Source: Ruminococcus flavefaciens AE3010 (GTDB taxonomy: Bacteria; Bacillota; Clostridia; Oscillospirales; Ruminococcaceae). Taken from it: a stretch of DNA of 64,000 bases. The position numbers and the translations under genes are program-made. The notes beneath the pieces were generated by a model, which made no database searches, was not told the origin of the DNA, and saw nothing but the letters and a program-made list of their open reading frames with translations. Positions 8,848-17,471 of this stretch are shown one piece after another. How positions within the stretch are numbered: the first letter of the stretch is position 1; each line of letters opens with the position of its first letter. The stretch is from assembly GCF_000526795.1 (NCBI RefSeq), contig NZ_JAGT01000001.1:2454001-2518000 (forward strand), in the 5' to 3' direction.

Positions 8848-8916
8848 ATTTGCGTGTACACAACGTCTTGCGGCGCTGTGTACCAAGAAAGAAAGGATAA
8901 ATATGAAAAGAATTAA

Positions 8917-10047
8917 TCAGTTAACAATTGCCTTCTCAGTTTCCTTATCGAAGATATGGATTCTGTTAGGATCGATAGCTACCTTGATGTCATCTCCGGG
9001 TCTTGCTGTAGATCTTGGGCTAACTCTTGCTGTAAGCGGGATACCCTCACAGAGGAGATAGAGGTAAGTCTCAGCACCCATCATTTCTGTAATTTCAACG
9101 TTAGTGTCGATAACACCTGTGGAAGCATTTGAAAGGTACATTTCCTCGTCGTGGATAGACTCAGGACGTACACCGAGAATGATCTCCTTGCCAACGTAAG
9201 CAGCGAGATCCTCGTTGACCTTTGACTCGGGAACGATGATCTGGTATCTGTTGCCTCTGCCGTTTGTTGCGCCGAATTCAACTATATACTGACCGTACTC
9301 TTCCTTGAGCTCTGCGTCGATGAAGTTCATCTGAGGTGAGCCGAGGAAGCCTGCAACGAACTTGTTTACAGGGTTCTCGTAGAGGTTCTGAGGTGTATCG
9401 ATCTGCTGAACGAAACCGTCCTTCATACAAACGATTCTGTCACCCATTGTCATAGCCTCTGTCTGGTCATGAGTTACGTAGATAAATGTAGTACCCAGCT
9501 TCTTGTGGATCTTAGCGATCTCGGTTCTCATCTGAGCACGGAGCTTAGCGTCGAGGTTTGAGAGAGGCTCGTCGAGAAGGAATACCTTAGGTGAACGTAC
9601 TATAGCACGGCCGAGGGCAACTCTCTGTCTCTGACCACCTGACATAGCCTTAGGCTTTCTGTCGAGAAGGTGTGTAAGGTCGAGGATCTTTGCAGCCTCG
9701 TTAACCTTTCTCTCGATCTCGTCCTTAGGAACCTTACGGAGCTTAAGACCGAAAGCCATGTTCTCAAATACTGTCATATGAGGGTAAAGAGCATAGTTCT
9801 GGAAAACCATTGCGATATCTCTGTCCTTTGGAGCGATATCATTAACGAGTCTGTCGCCTATATAAAGCTCGCCTTCTGAGATCTCCTCGAGACCAGCGAT
9901 CATTCTGAGGGTAGTTGACTTTCCGCATCCGGAAGGTCCAACGAGAACGATAAACTCCTTATCTCTTATCTCTAAATTAACATCTGAAACAGCAACCACG
10001 CCGCCCGGATATTTCTTATAAATGTTTTTAAGTGTTAAGCCTGCCAT
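8917..10047 (-). CDS. ABC transporter ATP-binding protein, MsmK/UgpC type
   Basis: 376 residues. Walker A (GPSGCGKST), ABC signature (MSGGQRQR), Walker B (VFLLDEP) and switch His (VTHDQ) are all present. A C-terminal TOBE/OB region follows, as in sugar-importer ATPases of the MalK/UgpC/MsmK group. It energises uptake of oligosaccharides or glycerol-phosphate-type substrates together with permeases and a binding protein. No permease lies nearby, which fits an ATPase shared by several importers, as known for MsmK in other Firmicutes. The start at 10047 is set by AGGAT and GGAGG sites; upstream in-frame codons lack one. Confidence 0.9.
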   Translation of the reverse strand: MAGLTLKNIYKKYPGGVVAVSDVNLEIRDKEFIVLVGPSGCGKSTTLRMIAGLEEISEGELYIGDRLVNDIAPKDRDIAMVFQNYALYPHMTVFENMAFGLKLRKVPKDEIERKVNEAAKILDLTHLLDRKPKAMSGGQRQRVALGRAIVRSPKVFLLDEPLSNLDAKLRAQMRTEIAKIHKKLGTTFIYVTHDQTEAMTMGDRIVCMKDGFVQQIDTPQNLYENPVNKFVAGFLGSPQMNFIDAELKEEYGQYIVEFGATNGRGNRYQIIVPESKVNEDLAAYVGKEIILGVRPESIHDEEMYLSNASTGVIDTNVEITEMMGAETYLYLLCEGIPLTARVSPRSTARPGDDIKVAIDPNRIHIFDKETEKAIVN

Positions 10048-10161
10048 TTTTAATCCTGTCCTCCAGTTAAAATTTTGTGCCGATATATTTTTTTCCACTA
10101 TCAGCTATGATAATATGATACCATACTTTCCAAATAATTTCAAGTTGCTAAATTGCCAAAG

Positions 10162-10947
10162 TTACAAATAGTTGTTTATTAGATTTGCCGAAAAAACAGG
10201 GAAAAATTGACTGTAAAAAAGGTCAAAATCCTGTGGTTTGAACAAGTTTTCAACATCTTTGTGCAATAATTCCATACACTCTCCGATTGCCAGTTTTTCG
10301 GGCAAAATCAAAGCTCCCAGCGAAACGCGTGCCAGTCTTTCTACGTGATTGCCCACGGCAGCGAACATTCTTTTAACTTGGTGATATTTTCCTTCACAAA
10401 TTTCTATCATTGCCAGTTTATCGCTGTTTTCCGCCGATTTTACGCGTGCGGGCAGACAAGTCTCCCCATCGGCGAGTTTAATGCCCTCGGCAAATTTGTT
10501 AATATAATTATTCTCAAATGGTCTGGCAAGTTTCACAATATATATTTTGGTTATTTTTCGGCGTGGTGACAATATTTGGTGAGCCAGCTCGCCGTCGTCT
10601 GTGATAAGCAGAGCGCCCGTACTGTCCTTGTCAAGTCTGCCTGCGGGGAACATGCCCTTTGTCCGCATTTCCTGCGGTATGAGCTTCAATACTGTCTCCC
10701 CGTCCTTGTCATCGGTAGAGCACACATAGCCCTGTGGCTTGTTCAGCAGTATGTACCTGTACCGCGAGCTTTTCAGCTCCTGTCCGCACACATTTACCGC
10801 AGCTGTATCGCTGTCTATTTTTGTGTCAGAGCGTTTCACAGCTGTGCCGTCAACGGTTATCTTTCCTTTTGCGGCAAGCTCCTTTATCTGACTTCTGGAG
10901 TACTCCGTGCGCTCGGATATGAATTTATCAAGTCTTATCTGCGCCAT
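10162..10947 (-). CDS. RsuA/RluB-family pseudouridine synthase
   Basis: 261 residues. An N-terminal S4 RNA-binding domain (IRLDKFISERTEYSRSQIK) precedes the catalytic domain with the signature GRLDKDSTGALLITDDGE, whose Asp is the catalytic residue. The enzyme isomerises a uridine in ribosomal RNA. Family context suggests 16S position 516 or a 23S site, which sequence alone cannot separate. The start at 10947 is preceded by AAAGGAG; an in-frame upstream extension has no ribosome site. Divergent from the small lipoprotein gene at 11026. Confidence 0.88.
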   Translation of the reverse strand: MAQIRLDKFISERTEYSRSQIKELAAKGKITVDGTAVKRSDTKIDSDTAAVNVCGQELKSSRYRYILLNKPQGYVCSTDDKDGETVLKLIPQEMRTKGMFPAGRLDKDSTGALLITDDGELAHQILSPRRKITKIYIVKLARPFENNYINKFAEGIKLADGETCLPARVKSAENSDKLAMIEICEGKYHQVKRMFAAVGNHVERLARVSLGALILPEKLAIGECMELLHKDVENLFKPQDFDLFYSQFFPVFSANLINNYL

Positions 10948-11025
10948 TGCGGCTCCTTTCGGTATAATGTACAAACATGGGTGAATAAGATTTACTGTAG
11001 AATGGACCTGTACAGGAGTGATCAC

Positions 11026-11424
11026 ATGAGAAAAACTATATTTATAGCGGCTGCATTTGCACTTGCGGCGTGCAGCGAAAAAGGCGAAACCACGGTATCC
11101 GCAGTACCTGCCGAAAATGCATCTCAGCGTATGGGCTACTTTGCCTCTCACGGCTGGGAGGTAGAGGAAATATCCGAGAAGACCGTGACTATACCCGAGA
11201 GCTTTTCCGATGTCTATGAGAAATACGCAGTCATGCAGGATAAACAGGGACTTCCTCTGCGCAGATACGCAGGCAGAAACGCAAGGCTTTTCGTCTATGA
11301 GATAAAAAATTACAGCCCCGAAAACAAAAAAATGCTTGCAGAGCTTCTCGTATGTGACAATACTGCCGTTGCCTCAATGGTATACAGTGAGGACAGCGGC
11401 AGTATAAGATTACCTGTAAGCTGA
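11026..11424 (+). CDS. Putative lipoprotein, DUF4830-like
   Basis: 132 residues. A short signal peptide ends in the lipobox LAAC. The mature part (GYFASHGWEVEEISEKTVTI, then VYEKYAVMQDKQGLPLRRY) resembles the DUF4830 domain of clostridial lipoproteins, which has no known role. The start at 11026 follows AGGAG by 7 bases. The stop codon nearly abuts the convergent DUF4870-like gene (2-base gap), so there is no room for an ordinary terminator between them. Confidence 0.72.
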   Translation: MRKTIFIAAAFALAACSEKGETTVSAVPAENASQRMGYFASHGWEVEEISEKTVTIPESFSDVYEKYAVMQDKQGLPLRRYAGRNARLFVYEIKNYSPENKKMLAELLVCDNTAVASMVYSEDSGSIRLPVS

Positions 11425-11426
11425 TA

Positions 11427-11825
11427 TCAGAATACGTTGAGAAGGCTTCCTACGAAAGGTATTCTGTAAGCCTTTCCCTTGATAGCACCGTAAATGAATG
11501 CGAAATCTATTCCGAGAATAACAAATGGCCAGAGTATTCTGAATACTACGCCAAAGATAGGGATAAGACCAAGTATTGTAAATATAATGCCAAGTACAAT
11601 AGCTACGATAAGCCATGTAAGAGACTGATTTGCATGGAACTTGCAGTATGTTGAGTTTCCGTCGATACAGATCGGCAGAAAGAAAAGAATTGGAAGAAGA
11701 TATGCGATAGCTGCAATTGCTGAATTCTTCTTGACCTCAGCCTCTGCAAATGTTCTCTCGGTGTTGATGTCGTTGAAATTCTCAAGGAAATTGTCCAGTC
11801 CGTTTGGTGTGCCGTTGTTACTCAT
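11427..11825 (-). CDS. Small DUF4870-like membrane protein
   Basis: 132 residues. A charged cytoplasmic N-terminus is followed by about three hydrophobic segments (IAAIAYLLPILFFLPICI, LIVAIVLGIIFTILGLI, GVVFRILWPFVILGI). The pattern KFHANQSL after the first segment is typical of DUF4870/Tic20-like proteins. The role is unknown. GGAGGG ending 7 bases before the ATG at 11825 marks the start; an in-frame ATG at 11840 overlaps that ribosome site, the same arrangement as in the CotH gene. Confidence 0.75.
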   Translation of the reverse strand: MSNNGTPNGLDNFLENFNDINTERTFAEAEVKKNSAIAAIAYLLPILFFLPICIDGNSTYCKFHANQSLTWLIVAIVLGIIFTILGLIPIFGVVFRILWPFVILGIDFAFIYGAIKGKAYRIPFVGSLLNVF

Positions 11826-11845
11826 GGTAAAACCCTCCATAAATT

Positions 11846-12322
11846 TTATATTTCGGAATTATCTTCCGTTTTTTGCTCTTTTCCGTCAAATTCGCTTATA
11901 GCAGCTACAAAGCTGTCGATATCGGTAAAGTCCTTGTATACCGAAGCGAATCTTATATAGGATATGGGATCTATCTCCCGCAGTCTGTCAAGCACCAGCT
12001 CGCCGATCTCGGTGGATCTGGCAACTGTCCTGAGAGCATTCGCGTAGTAGTTCTCCACATAATTTGCTATTTCCGTGACCTTCTCAGCCGAGACAGGTCG
12101 CTTTTTTATTGCCGAGACTATGCCGTTTATGAGCTTTGCCTTGTCAAAGAGCTGGACGCTTCCGTCCCTCTTTTCCACCATAAGCAGGGGGACCTCCACA
12201 GCTTCATAGGTGGTGAATCTCTCTCCGCATCTGACACATTCTCGTCTGCGCCTTGTCTTGTCATCGACAGGGCGTGAATCTATTACCTTTAAATCTTCAT
12301 ATCCGCAGTATGGACACTTCAT
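11846..12322 (-). CDS. nrdR: Transcriptional repressor NrdR
   Basis: 158 residues, the standard length. The N-terminal zinc ribbon has CPYCGYEDLKVIDSR and CVRCGERFTTYE; an ATP-cone follows (VEKRDGSVQLFDKAKLINGI). NrdR binds ATP/dATP and represses ribonucleotide reductase genes through NrdR boxes. No nrd genes are in this window. Its ATG overlaps the stop codon of the upstream TIM-barrel gene (ATGA), so the two are probably translationally coupled. Confidence 0.95.
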   Translation of the reverse strand: MKCPYCGYEDLKVIDSRPVDDKTRRRRECVRCGERFTTYEAVEVPLLMVEKRDGSVQLFDKAKLINGIVSAIKKRPVSAEKVTEIANYVENYYANALRTVARSTEIGELVLDRLREIDPISYIRFASVYKDFTDIDSFVAAISEFDGKEQKTEDNSEI

Positions 12323-13122
12323 AAGCTCTGCTCCCTGCCGTAAGGTTCAGTCATCCTGCTGAGCTTGTTATAGCTGGATATCAGGTCGCTTATACCCGAA
12401 AAACCGCTTCTGTAAAGCTCTAAGACAACGCTGCAATCAGGATTGTATACCGCAAGCTTTTCAAAGAACTGCTTAAAGTTGAATCGTCCCCTGCCTATGA
12501 GGAGGCAGTCGCCCATTTCTCCCGAATCGCTTATGTGGACATGACATATCTTGTCTCCCACCACGTCAAGGAACTTCATGGGGCTCTCGTTTGAGCGGAC
12601 AGCCTGTTTTGTATCAAGCACAAAGGCAAATTCGCTGCCAAGCATATTCTTTATATCCTTTATGAATGACGCAGAGGCGCTTTTGCAGCGGGAAACGTTC
12701 TCCACTGCCACCGTGACACCAAACTCCTTACCCAGTCTGAAAAGCCTTGAATACCTTTCGCAGTAGAGCTCGGGAGTACATATTGAGGAGGGCTTGCCGC
12801 CGTGAAAAACAAAAATATCAGCTCCAACGATATTCATAAAACGGAAGTAAAGCTTGTAATATTCAAGCATATCGTCAATTCTTCTCTCGTACTCCGAAAA
12901 GAACATCTGCGGCTCTATTTCGCAGGTAAACGGATGTACTGAGGGGCATTTAACGTCGAATCTTTTCATAAGGTTCGCAACGCCGTGAGCGAAGCTCTTT
13001 TTCAGCTCGGAATGAGTATTTATGAACAGCTCAACGGTGGAAACGCCGTTGACAGCAAGTTCATAAAGGGCTTCTTCAATGGGCTTGGGATACAGGCAAG
13101 CTGTAGAAACACCTGCTATCAA
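12319..13122 (-). CDS. Sugar-phosphate isomerase/epimerase-like TIM barrel protein
   Basis: 267 residues. It has the AP-endonuclease-2-type TIM barrel pattern: VSTVELFIN, DIFVFHGG, VAVENVSRC, FVLDTKQA, ICHVHISD and VVLELYRSG supply the metal-ligand-like Glu, His and Asp positions. The family includes sugar isomerases and endonuclease IV-like enzymes; the substrate here cannot be told. The start is a TTG at 13122 with GGGAGGG 6 bases upstream; another in-frame TTG at 13140 has no site. It overlaps nrdR by 4 bases. Confidence 0.72.
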   Translation of the reverse strand: MIAGVSTACLYPKPIEEALYELAVNGVSTVELFINTHSELKKSFAHGVANLMKRFDVKCPSVHPFTCEIEPQMFFSEYERRIDDMLEYYKLYFRFMNIVGADIFVFHGGKPSSICTPELYCERYSRLFRLGKEFGVTVAVENVSRCKSASASFIKDIKNMLGSEFAFVLDTKQAVRSNESPMKFLDVVGDKICHVHISDSGEMGDCLLIGRGRFNFKQFFEKLAVYNPDCSVVLELYRSGFSGISDLISSYNKLSRMTEPYGREQSL

Positions 13123-13187
13123 AATTATCCCTCCCAACAATATAACGATACACTTTTATTATACCATATTCAGGTAAAAAGTCAATA

Positions 13188-13224
13188 AAAAATAATAATT
13201 TTGCTAAGCAAAATTATTATTTTT
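13188..13224. repeat. Very A/T-rich 18-bp-arm palindrome between divergent genes
   Basis: AAAAATAATAATTTTGCT and its exact inverse are separated by one base. It lies upstream of both neighbours, so it is not an ordinary terminator. It may be a structural or regulatory site, or a MITE end, since heptad repeats follow at once. Confidence 0.6.
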
Positions 13225-13226
13225 AG

Positions 13227-13322
13227 TGAATAGTCAGCAGAGAGTAGCGAGTAGTAAAAAATACATATCCAACTCTCTACTCACTACTTTCTATTAACTA
13301 CTTTCTACTCACTACTTACTGA
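13227..13322. repeat. Degenerate heptad inverted repeat
   Basis: GAGAGTAGCGAGTAGTAAA on the left is the approximate inverse of the ACTCTCTACTCACTACTTT run on the right, which then continues in ACTACTT units. This is the same style of element as at 5172-5290, with different unit sequence. Confidence 0.55.
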
Positions 13323-13355
13323 TCAGGCGCATATGATACTGCGGAGGTGTTTATT

Positions 13356-13970
13356 TTGCTGAAAGAATTTTTTCTCGCATTCATCGTCAGTATCGACATA
13401 TATCTTGCGGCAGCTGCCTGCTGCAACAGCGGCGTGAAGATACCCCTGAGCTCCGCACTCATAATAGATATGTTCTCGGCTGCCGTTTTATTTATTTCCG
13501 TTACCCTTTCAGATATTATTTCGGGCTTTATTACGTCCCATACTGTCCACGTCATCGGTACGGCTTTCCTTATCACCATAGGCTCGCTGAATATCGCAAA
13601 AAGCATACTGCGCAGCATTATACGGCGTATCTCCGAAAAGGACGGTATTTCCGTAAAAATGGGCGAGCTATCCGTATTCGTCAAGCTCTGTCTGGACGAT
13701 TCCGCAGTTGATATGGACAGCTCCAAGGTGCTGTCCATGGGTGAAGCTGCCGTCCTTGCCATTGCAGGCTCTCTTGACGCTGCCGCAACGGGTCTGAGCT
13801 GCGGCGGTACGAATATATCCGCCGCAGGTGCAGCCGCAGCCGTATTCATCTGCGGAGCTGCCGCGCTGATACTCGGCTCTCTCACGGGCAGAAAAATATC
13901 CTCCCTGAACCACGACTTCTCGTGGACGGGAGGACTGTTTCTCATTATTTTTGCCGTAGTTTCGGCATAA
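13356..13970 (+). CDS. MntP/YtaF-family membrane protein
   Basis: 204 residues with about six hydrophobic helices in two halves. Each half has the Asp-containing motif of the MntP/YtaF family (FIVSIDIYLAAAACC and IAGSLDAAATGLSCG). MntP exports manganese; YtaF is a sporulation-associated relative with an insertion between the halves, as seen here (acidic segment SVFVKLCLDDSAVDMDS). I lean to YtaF-like. The TTG at 13356 has GGAGG 8 bases upstream; the GTG at 13347 overlaps that site. The gene converges on the metallophosphoesterase gene with only 2 bases between stops. Confidence 0.8.
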   Translation: MLKEFFLAFIVSIDIYLAAAACCNSGVKIPLSSALIIDMFSAAVLFISVTLSDIISGFITSHTVHVIGTAFLITIGSLNIAKSILRSIIRRISEKDGISVKMGELSVFVKLCLDDSAVDMDSSKVLSMGEAAVLAIAGSLDAAATGLSCGGTNISAAGAAAAVFICGAAALILGSLTGRKISSLNHDFSWTGGLFLIIFAVVSA

Positions 13971-13972
13971 AG

Positions 13973-14770
13973 CTATATTTCGTACACCACTATCTCGGGA
14001 GGACAGAAAAGCCTCAGCTTTCCCAGACCTGCCGACACAAGCAGCTTTTTTCCGCCGAAGTCATAGACTCCCTTGGCATTTTTCGGGAAGAAGCTGCGCT
14101 CGGGAGACAGCATTGCCACGCCGAAAAGACGCACTATGCCGCCGTGAACATGACCGCTGAATGTGTACTTTGCGCCCCATTCCGCATAGGCTTCGCCGAA
14201 AAAGGGATTGTGGGCAATGAGCAGCACCTCGCCCTCGGGACACTTTCCCAGAAGCTTGTTCAGCTCCCCCACATCAATGATGTCAAGGTCACGGTAGCCG
14301 CCGTCTTTCTTGTAAACGCCGTAGTTTTCAAGGAGCCCGAATATTTTCAGCTCCCTGCCGCGGATATTCACGGTGGTACTGCTGTTTTTCAGCATTATCT
14401 GGTCATTCCGCGCAAACATTTCTTCAAGCTTGTCGCGCATTTCAATATATATGCTCTGCTCATGGTTTCCGTATATCATATACACTGGAGCTATATTGCA
14501 CAGCTCCCTCAGCGTCGCCTCGGCATTGCTGAGACCCTTGACGGACCTTGATACAAGGTCGCCGCTGAATATGATTATATCGGGCTTTTCTGCTCTTACC
14601 TTACGGCATAAGCGGGAGTTTTCCTTACCGAACGTTCTCTTGTGGAGGTCGGAAAGATGTACTATCCTTATGCCGATTCCCAGCTTTTCACGCCTTATAT
14701 TCAGCATGAAAAAGTTCTCGAACAGGGCATAGAGCAGAAATATCGTTACTGCAAGTAAAAAGTATATCAA
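13973..14770 (-). CDS. Membrane-anchored metallophosphoesterase
   Basis: 265 residues. One N-terminal hydrophobic segment is followed by a calcineurin-like phosphoesterase domain with the metal-ligand blocks HLSDLHK, FSGDLV, YGNHEQ, AHNPFF and SGHVHGG. It resembles the YkuE/YaeI group (membrane-bound phosphodiesterases). The substrate is unknown. It starts at a TTG (14770) with AAGGA at good distance. It lies 23 bases downstream of gyrA on the same strand and may be cotranscribed. Confidence 0.85.
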   Translation of the reverse strand: MIYFLLAVTIFLLYALFENFFMLNIRREKLGIGIRIVHLSDLHKRTFGKENSRLCRKVRAEKPDIIIFSGDLVSRSVKGLSNAEATLRELCNIAPVYMIYGNHEQSIYIEMRDKLEEMFARNDQIMLKNSSTTVNIRGRELKIFGLLENYGVYKKDGGYRDLDIIDVGELNKLLGKCPEGEVLLIAHNPFFGEAYAEWGAKYTFSGHVHGGIVRLFGVAMLSPERSFFPKNAKGVYDFGGKKLLVSAGLGKLRLFCPPEIVVYEI

Positions 14771-14793
14771 TGTGTTTTCCTTATGCGGGAGTA

Positions 14794-17424
14794 TTATTCC
14801 TCGTTATCGTCGTCCTCGGGAGCTGATTCGTCGATCACTTCGTTCTGCTCCTCAAGTGCAGCCTCGGCTTCTGCTTCCTTCAGCTGCTCCTCTGTGAGCT
14901 GCTCCACCTTTTCGGTCTCGGCATTGTCGTCGTGCTCGGCACGGGTGAATGCAACTACATTAGCACCCTCATTGACTCTCATTACGCGTACGCCCTTTGC
15001 GATACGTCCCATGATACGGATATCGCTGGCGAGTATTCTGATGATGATACCGTCGCTTGATACGAGAATGATATCGTCCTCCTCGTCAACTATCTTGATG
15101 CCGCATACCTTTCCGCGGATATCGTCTGTCTTGTAGTTGGTAAGTCCGAAGCCGCCGCGGTTCTGGATACGGTAGCTGTCAAGGTCTGTCTTCTTGCCGT
15201 AGCCGTTCTCGGTAACGGTAAGGAGAGAAGCTCCCTCACGTACTCTTGCCATACTTACAACATAGTCGCCGTCGCGGAGCTTGATTGCTCTTACGCCGTG
15301 AGCTGAACGTGAAAGGGCTCTTATCTTGCTCTCTTCAAGGCGGATAGCCATACCGTTGCGTGTAGCAACGAAGAGCTGAGCATTGCCGTCAGTCATACGA
15401 ACTCCCTCTATCTCGTCGCCCTCGTCAAGTCCTATAGCGATAAGACCGTTCTTGCGGACGTTCTTGTAGAGTGAGAGGTTAGTTCTCTTGATCTTGCCGT
15501 TCTTTGTGACCATAGTGATGAACTTGTCATCGTTGAAGTCTGTGGTCTTTATCATAGCTGCTATCTTCTCATTTTCGGTGAGCGGCAGCAGATTTATGAG
15601 ATTGAAGCCTCTCGAAGCCTTTGAGCCATCGGGAACTTCATAGCATTTCAGCTTGTACATGATACCCTTGTTGGATATGAACAGGATATTGTCGTGAGAG
15701 CCGCAGATGAACATCTCCTCCACGAAGTCCTCCTCACGCTGCTTCATACCTGTGATACCGCGTCCGCCGCGGTGCTGTGTCTTGTACTCTGTCAGCGGCA
15801 TACGCTTGATGTAGCCGTTGTTTGTGAGAGTAACAACGCAGTCCTCCTCGGGGATAAGATCCTCGATATCAACTTCACCGCTTACATTCTCGATGTCGGT
15901 GCGGCGCTTATCGCTGAACTTCTTGCGGATAGCGTTAAGATCTTCCATAATGATCTGATATACGCGTTTCACGTCTGCAAGGATATCCTCAAAGTCTGAT
16001 ATCTTGGTGAGGAGAGCATAGAGCTCGTCGGTTATCTTCTGTCTTTCCAGACCTGTCAGCTGTCCGAGACGCATCTGGACGATAGCCTCAGCCTGTTCCT
16101 GTGAAAGACCTGTCTGAGCCTCGATGTGAAGTCCTGTGAGGTCGTACTGTGCGCGGTCAAGGAGAGCTGACATATCAACGTCCTTGAAGCGCTCTATCAT
16201 GCGTTCCTTAGCCTCCTGAACGGTAGCGCTGGAACGGATTATGTCGATTACCTCGTCAATATAGTCTGCTGCAAGCACGAAGCCCTGCAAGATATGAGCT
16301 CTTTCAAGAGCCTTGCGGAGATCGAAGCGTGTTCTTCTCTGTATTACGTCAACTTGGAAGTCGAGGTAGTGCTGGAGCATCTGCTTCAAGGTGAGTATCT
16401 TGGGCTCGTTGTTTACCAGAGCCAGCATGATGATACCTACTGTGTCCTGAAGCTGTGTAAGCGCAAAGAGCTTGTTGAGGACGATATTTGGTACAGCGTC
16501 CTTCTTCAGCTCGATAACTACTCTCATACCCTCCTTGTCGGACTCGTCGCGGAGGTCATAAAGTCCCTCGATACGCTTGTCTCTTGCAAGCTGACTTATG
16601 CTCTTGAGGAGTCTCTCCTTACGGAGCATATAGGGTATCTCGTCAATGATGATGCAGTTTCTGCCCTTTATCTCCTCAAAGTGAGTACGGCTGCGGAGTA
16701 TTATCTTGCCCTTTCCTGTTGCATAGGCTGCGCGTATACCCGCTCTGCCCATGATTATGCCGCCCGTCGGGAAGTCAGGTCCCTGAATGTGCTCCATGAG
16801 CTGTTCAAGGGTGCAGTCGGGATCATCGATAAGGAGCTGCAGCGCGTCGATTACCTCGCCGAGATTGTGGGGAGGTATATTTGTAGCCATACCAACAGCG
16901 ATACCTACAGAGCCGTTTACCAGAAGATTTGGGAAACGTGAGGGAAGTACGGCAGGCTCTTTGAGACGGTCATCGTAGTTAGGTACGAAATCAACAGTTT
17001 CCTTGTTGATGTCGGTGAGCATCTCTAAAGTGAGCTTAGCCATTTTAGCCTCGGTATAACGGTAAGCCGCAGGACCATCGCCGTCTATGGAACCGAAGTT
17101 TCCGTGACCGTCAACGAGCTTATATCTCATAGAGAAGTCCTGTGCAAGTCTTACCAGTGCGTCATATACCGACGCGTCACCGTGTGGGTGATATCGTCCC
17201 AGAACCGCACCGACGGTATCGGCACATTTACGGTAGGGCTTCTCGGGAGTAAGTCCGTTTTCATGGAGCGTGTACAGTATTCTTCTGTGTACAGGCTTCA
17301 GACCGTCTCTTACATCGGGGAGCGCTCTGGAAACAATTACCGACATGGCATAATTGAGCATGGAATTTTCCATTTCGTCAACTATCTCGGTATTTATTAC
17401 CTTTGAGTTGTCTGTGTAAAGCAT
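14794..17424 (-). CDS. gyrA: DNA gyrase subunit A
   Basis: 876 residues. The N-terminal breakage-reunion domain has HRRILYTLHENG, the QRDR helix (HPHGDASVYDALVR) and catalytic Tyr123 in AAYRYTEAKM. A C-terminal beta-pinwheel follows, with repeated RGGRGITG/NRGGFGLTN-type blades and an acidic tail. With GyrB it introduces negative supercoils. Residue 84, equivalent to E. coli Ser83, is Ala (HGDAS), a position tied to quinolone response. AGGAGG precedes the ATG. It stands in the origin block with gyrB, separated from it by one membrane-protein gene. Confidence 0.98.
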   Translation of the reverse strand: MLYTDNSKVINTEIVDEMENSMLNYAMSVIVSRALPDVRDGLKPVHRRILYTLHENGLTPEKPYRKCADTVGAVLGRYHPHGDASVYDALVRLAQDFSMRYKLVDGHGNFGSIDGDGPAAYRYTEAKMAKLTLEMLTDINKETVDFVPNYDDRLKEPAVLPSRFPNLLVNGSVGIAVGMATNIPPHNLGEVIDALQLLIDDPDCTLEQLMEHIQGPDFPTGGIIMGRAGIRAAYATGKGKIILRSRTHFEEIKGRNCIIIDEIPYMLRKERLLKSISQLARDKRIEGLYDLRDESDKEGMRVVIELKKDAVPNIVLNKLFALTQLQDTVGIIMLALVNNEPKILTLKQMLQHYLDFQVDVIQRRTRFDLRKALERAHILQGFVLAADYIDEVIDIIRSSATVQEAKERMIERFKDVDMSALLDRAQYDLTGLHIEAQTGLSQEQAEAIVQMRLGQLTGLERQKITDELYALLTKISDFEDILADVKRVYQIIMEDLNAIRKKFSDKRRTDIENVSGEVDIEDLIPEEDCVVTLTNNGYIKRMPLTEYKTQHRGGRGITGMKQREEDFVEEMFICGSHDNILFISNKGIMYKLKCYEVPDGSKASRGFNLINLLPLTENEKIAAMIKTTDFNDDKFITMVTKNGKIKRTNLSLYKNVRKNGLIAIGLDEGDEIEGVRMTDGNAQLFVATRNGMAIRLEESKIRALSRSAHGVRAIKLRDGDYVVSMARVREGASLLTVTENGYGKKTDLDSYRIQNRGGFGLTNYKTDDIRGKVCGIKIVDEEDDIILVSSDGIIIRILASDIRIMGRIAKGVRVMRVNEGANVVAFTRAEHDDNAETEKVEQLTEEQLKEAEAEAALEEQNEVIDESAPEDDDNEE

Positions 17425-17471
17425 TTTTTCCTCCTGAGAGAATTGAATTTATTTTGAAATGGGGTTATCTG

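Noticed and set aside
8903..9061. Plus-strand frame with a good ribosome site (MKRINQLTIAFS start, about 52 codons)
   Set aside because: It is antisense to the C-terminal end of the ABC ATPase gene; composition follows the opposite strand and no family is recognised.
13316..13945. Long minus-strand frame opposite the ytaF-like gene
   Set aside because: The plus-strand frame has the MntP/YtaF motifs and ribosome site; the antisense frame is Ser/Ala-rich shadow sequence.
16294..16941. 215-codon plus-strand frame inside gyrA
   Set aside because: Antisense shadow of a clearly conserved gene; no ribosome site or family motif.
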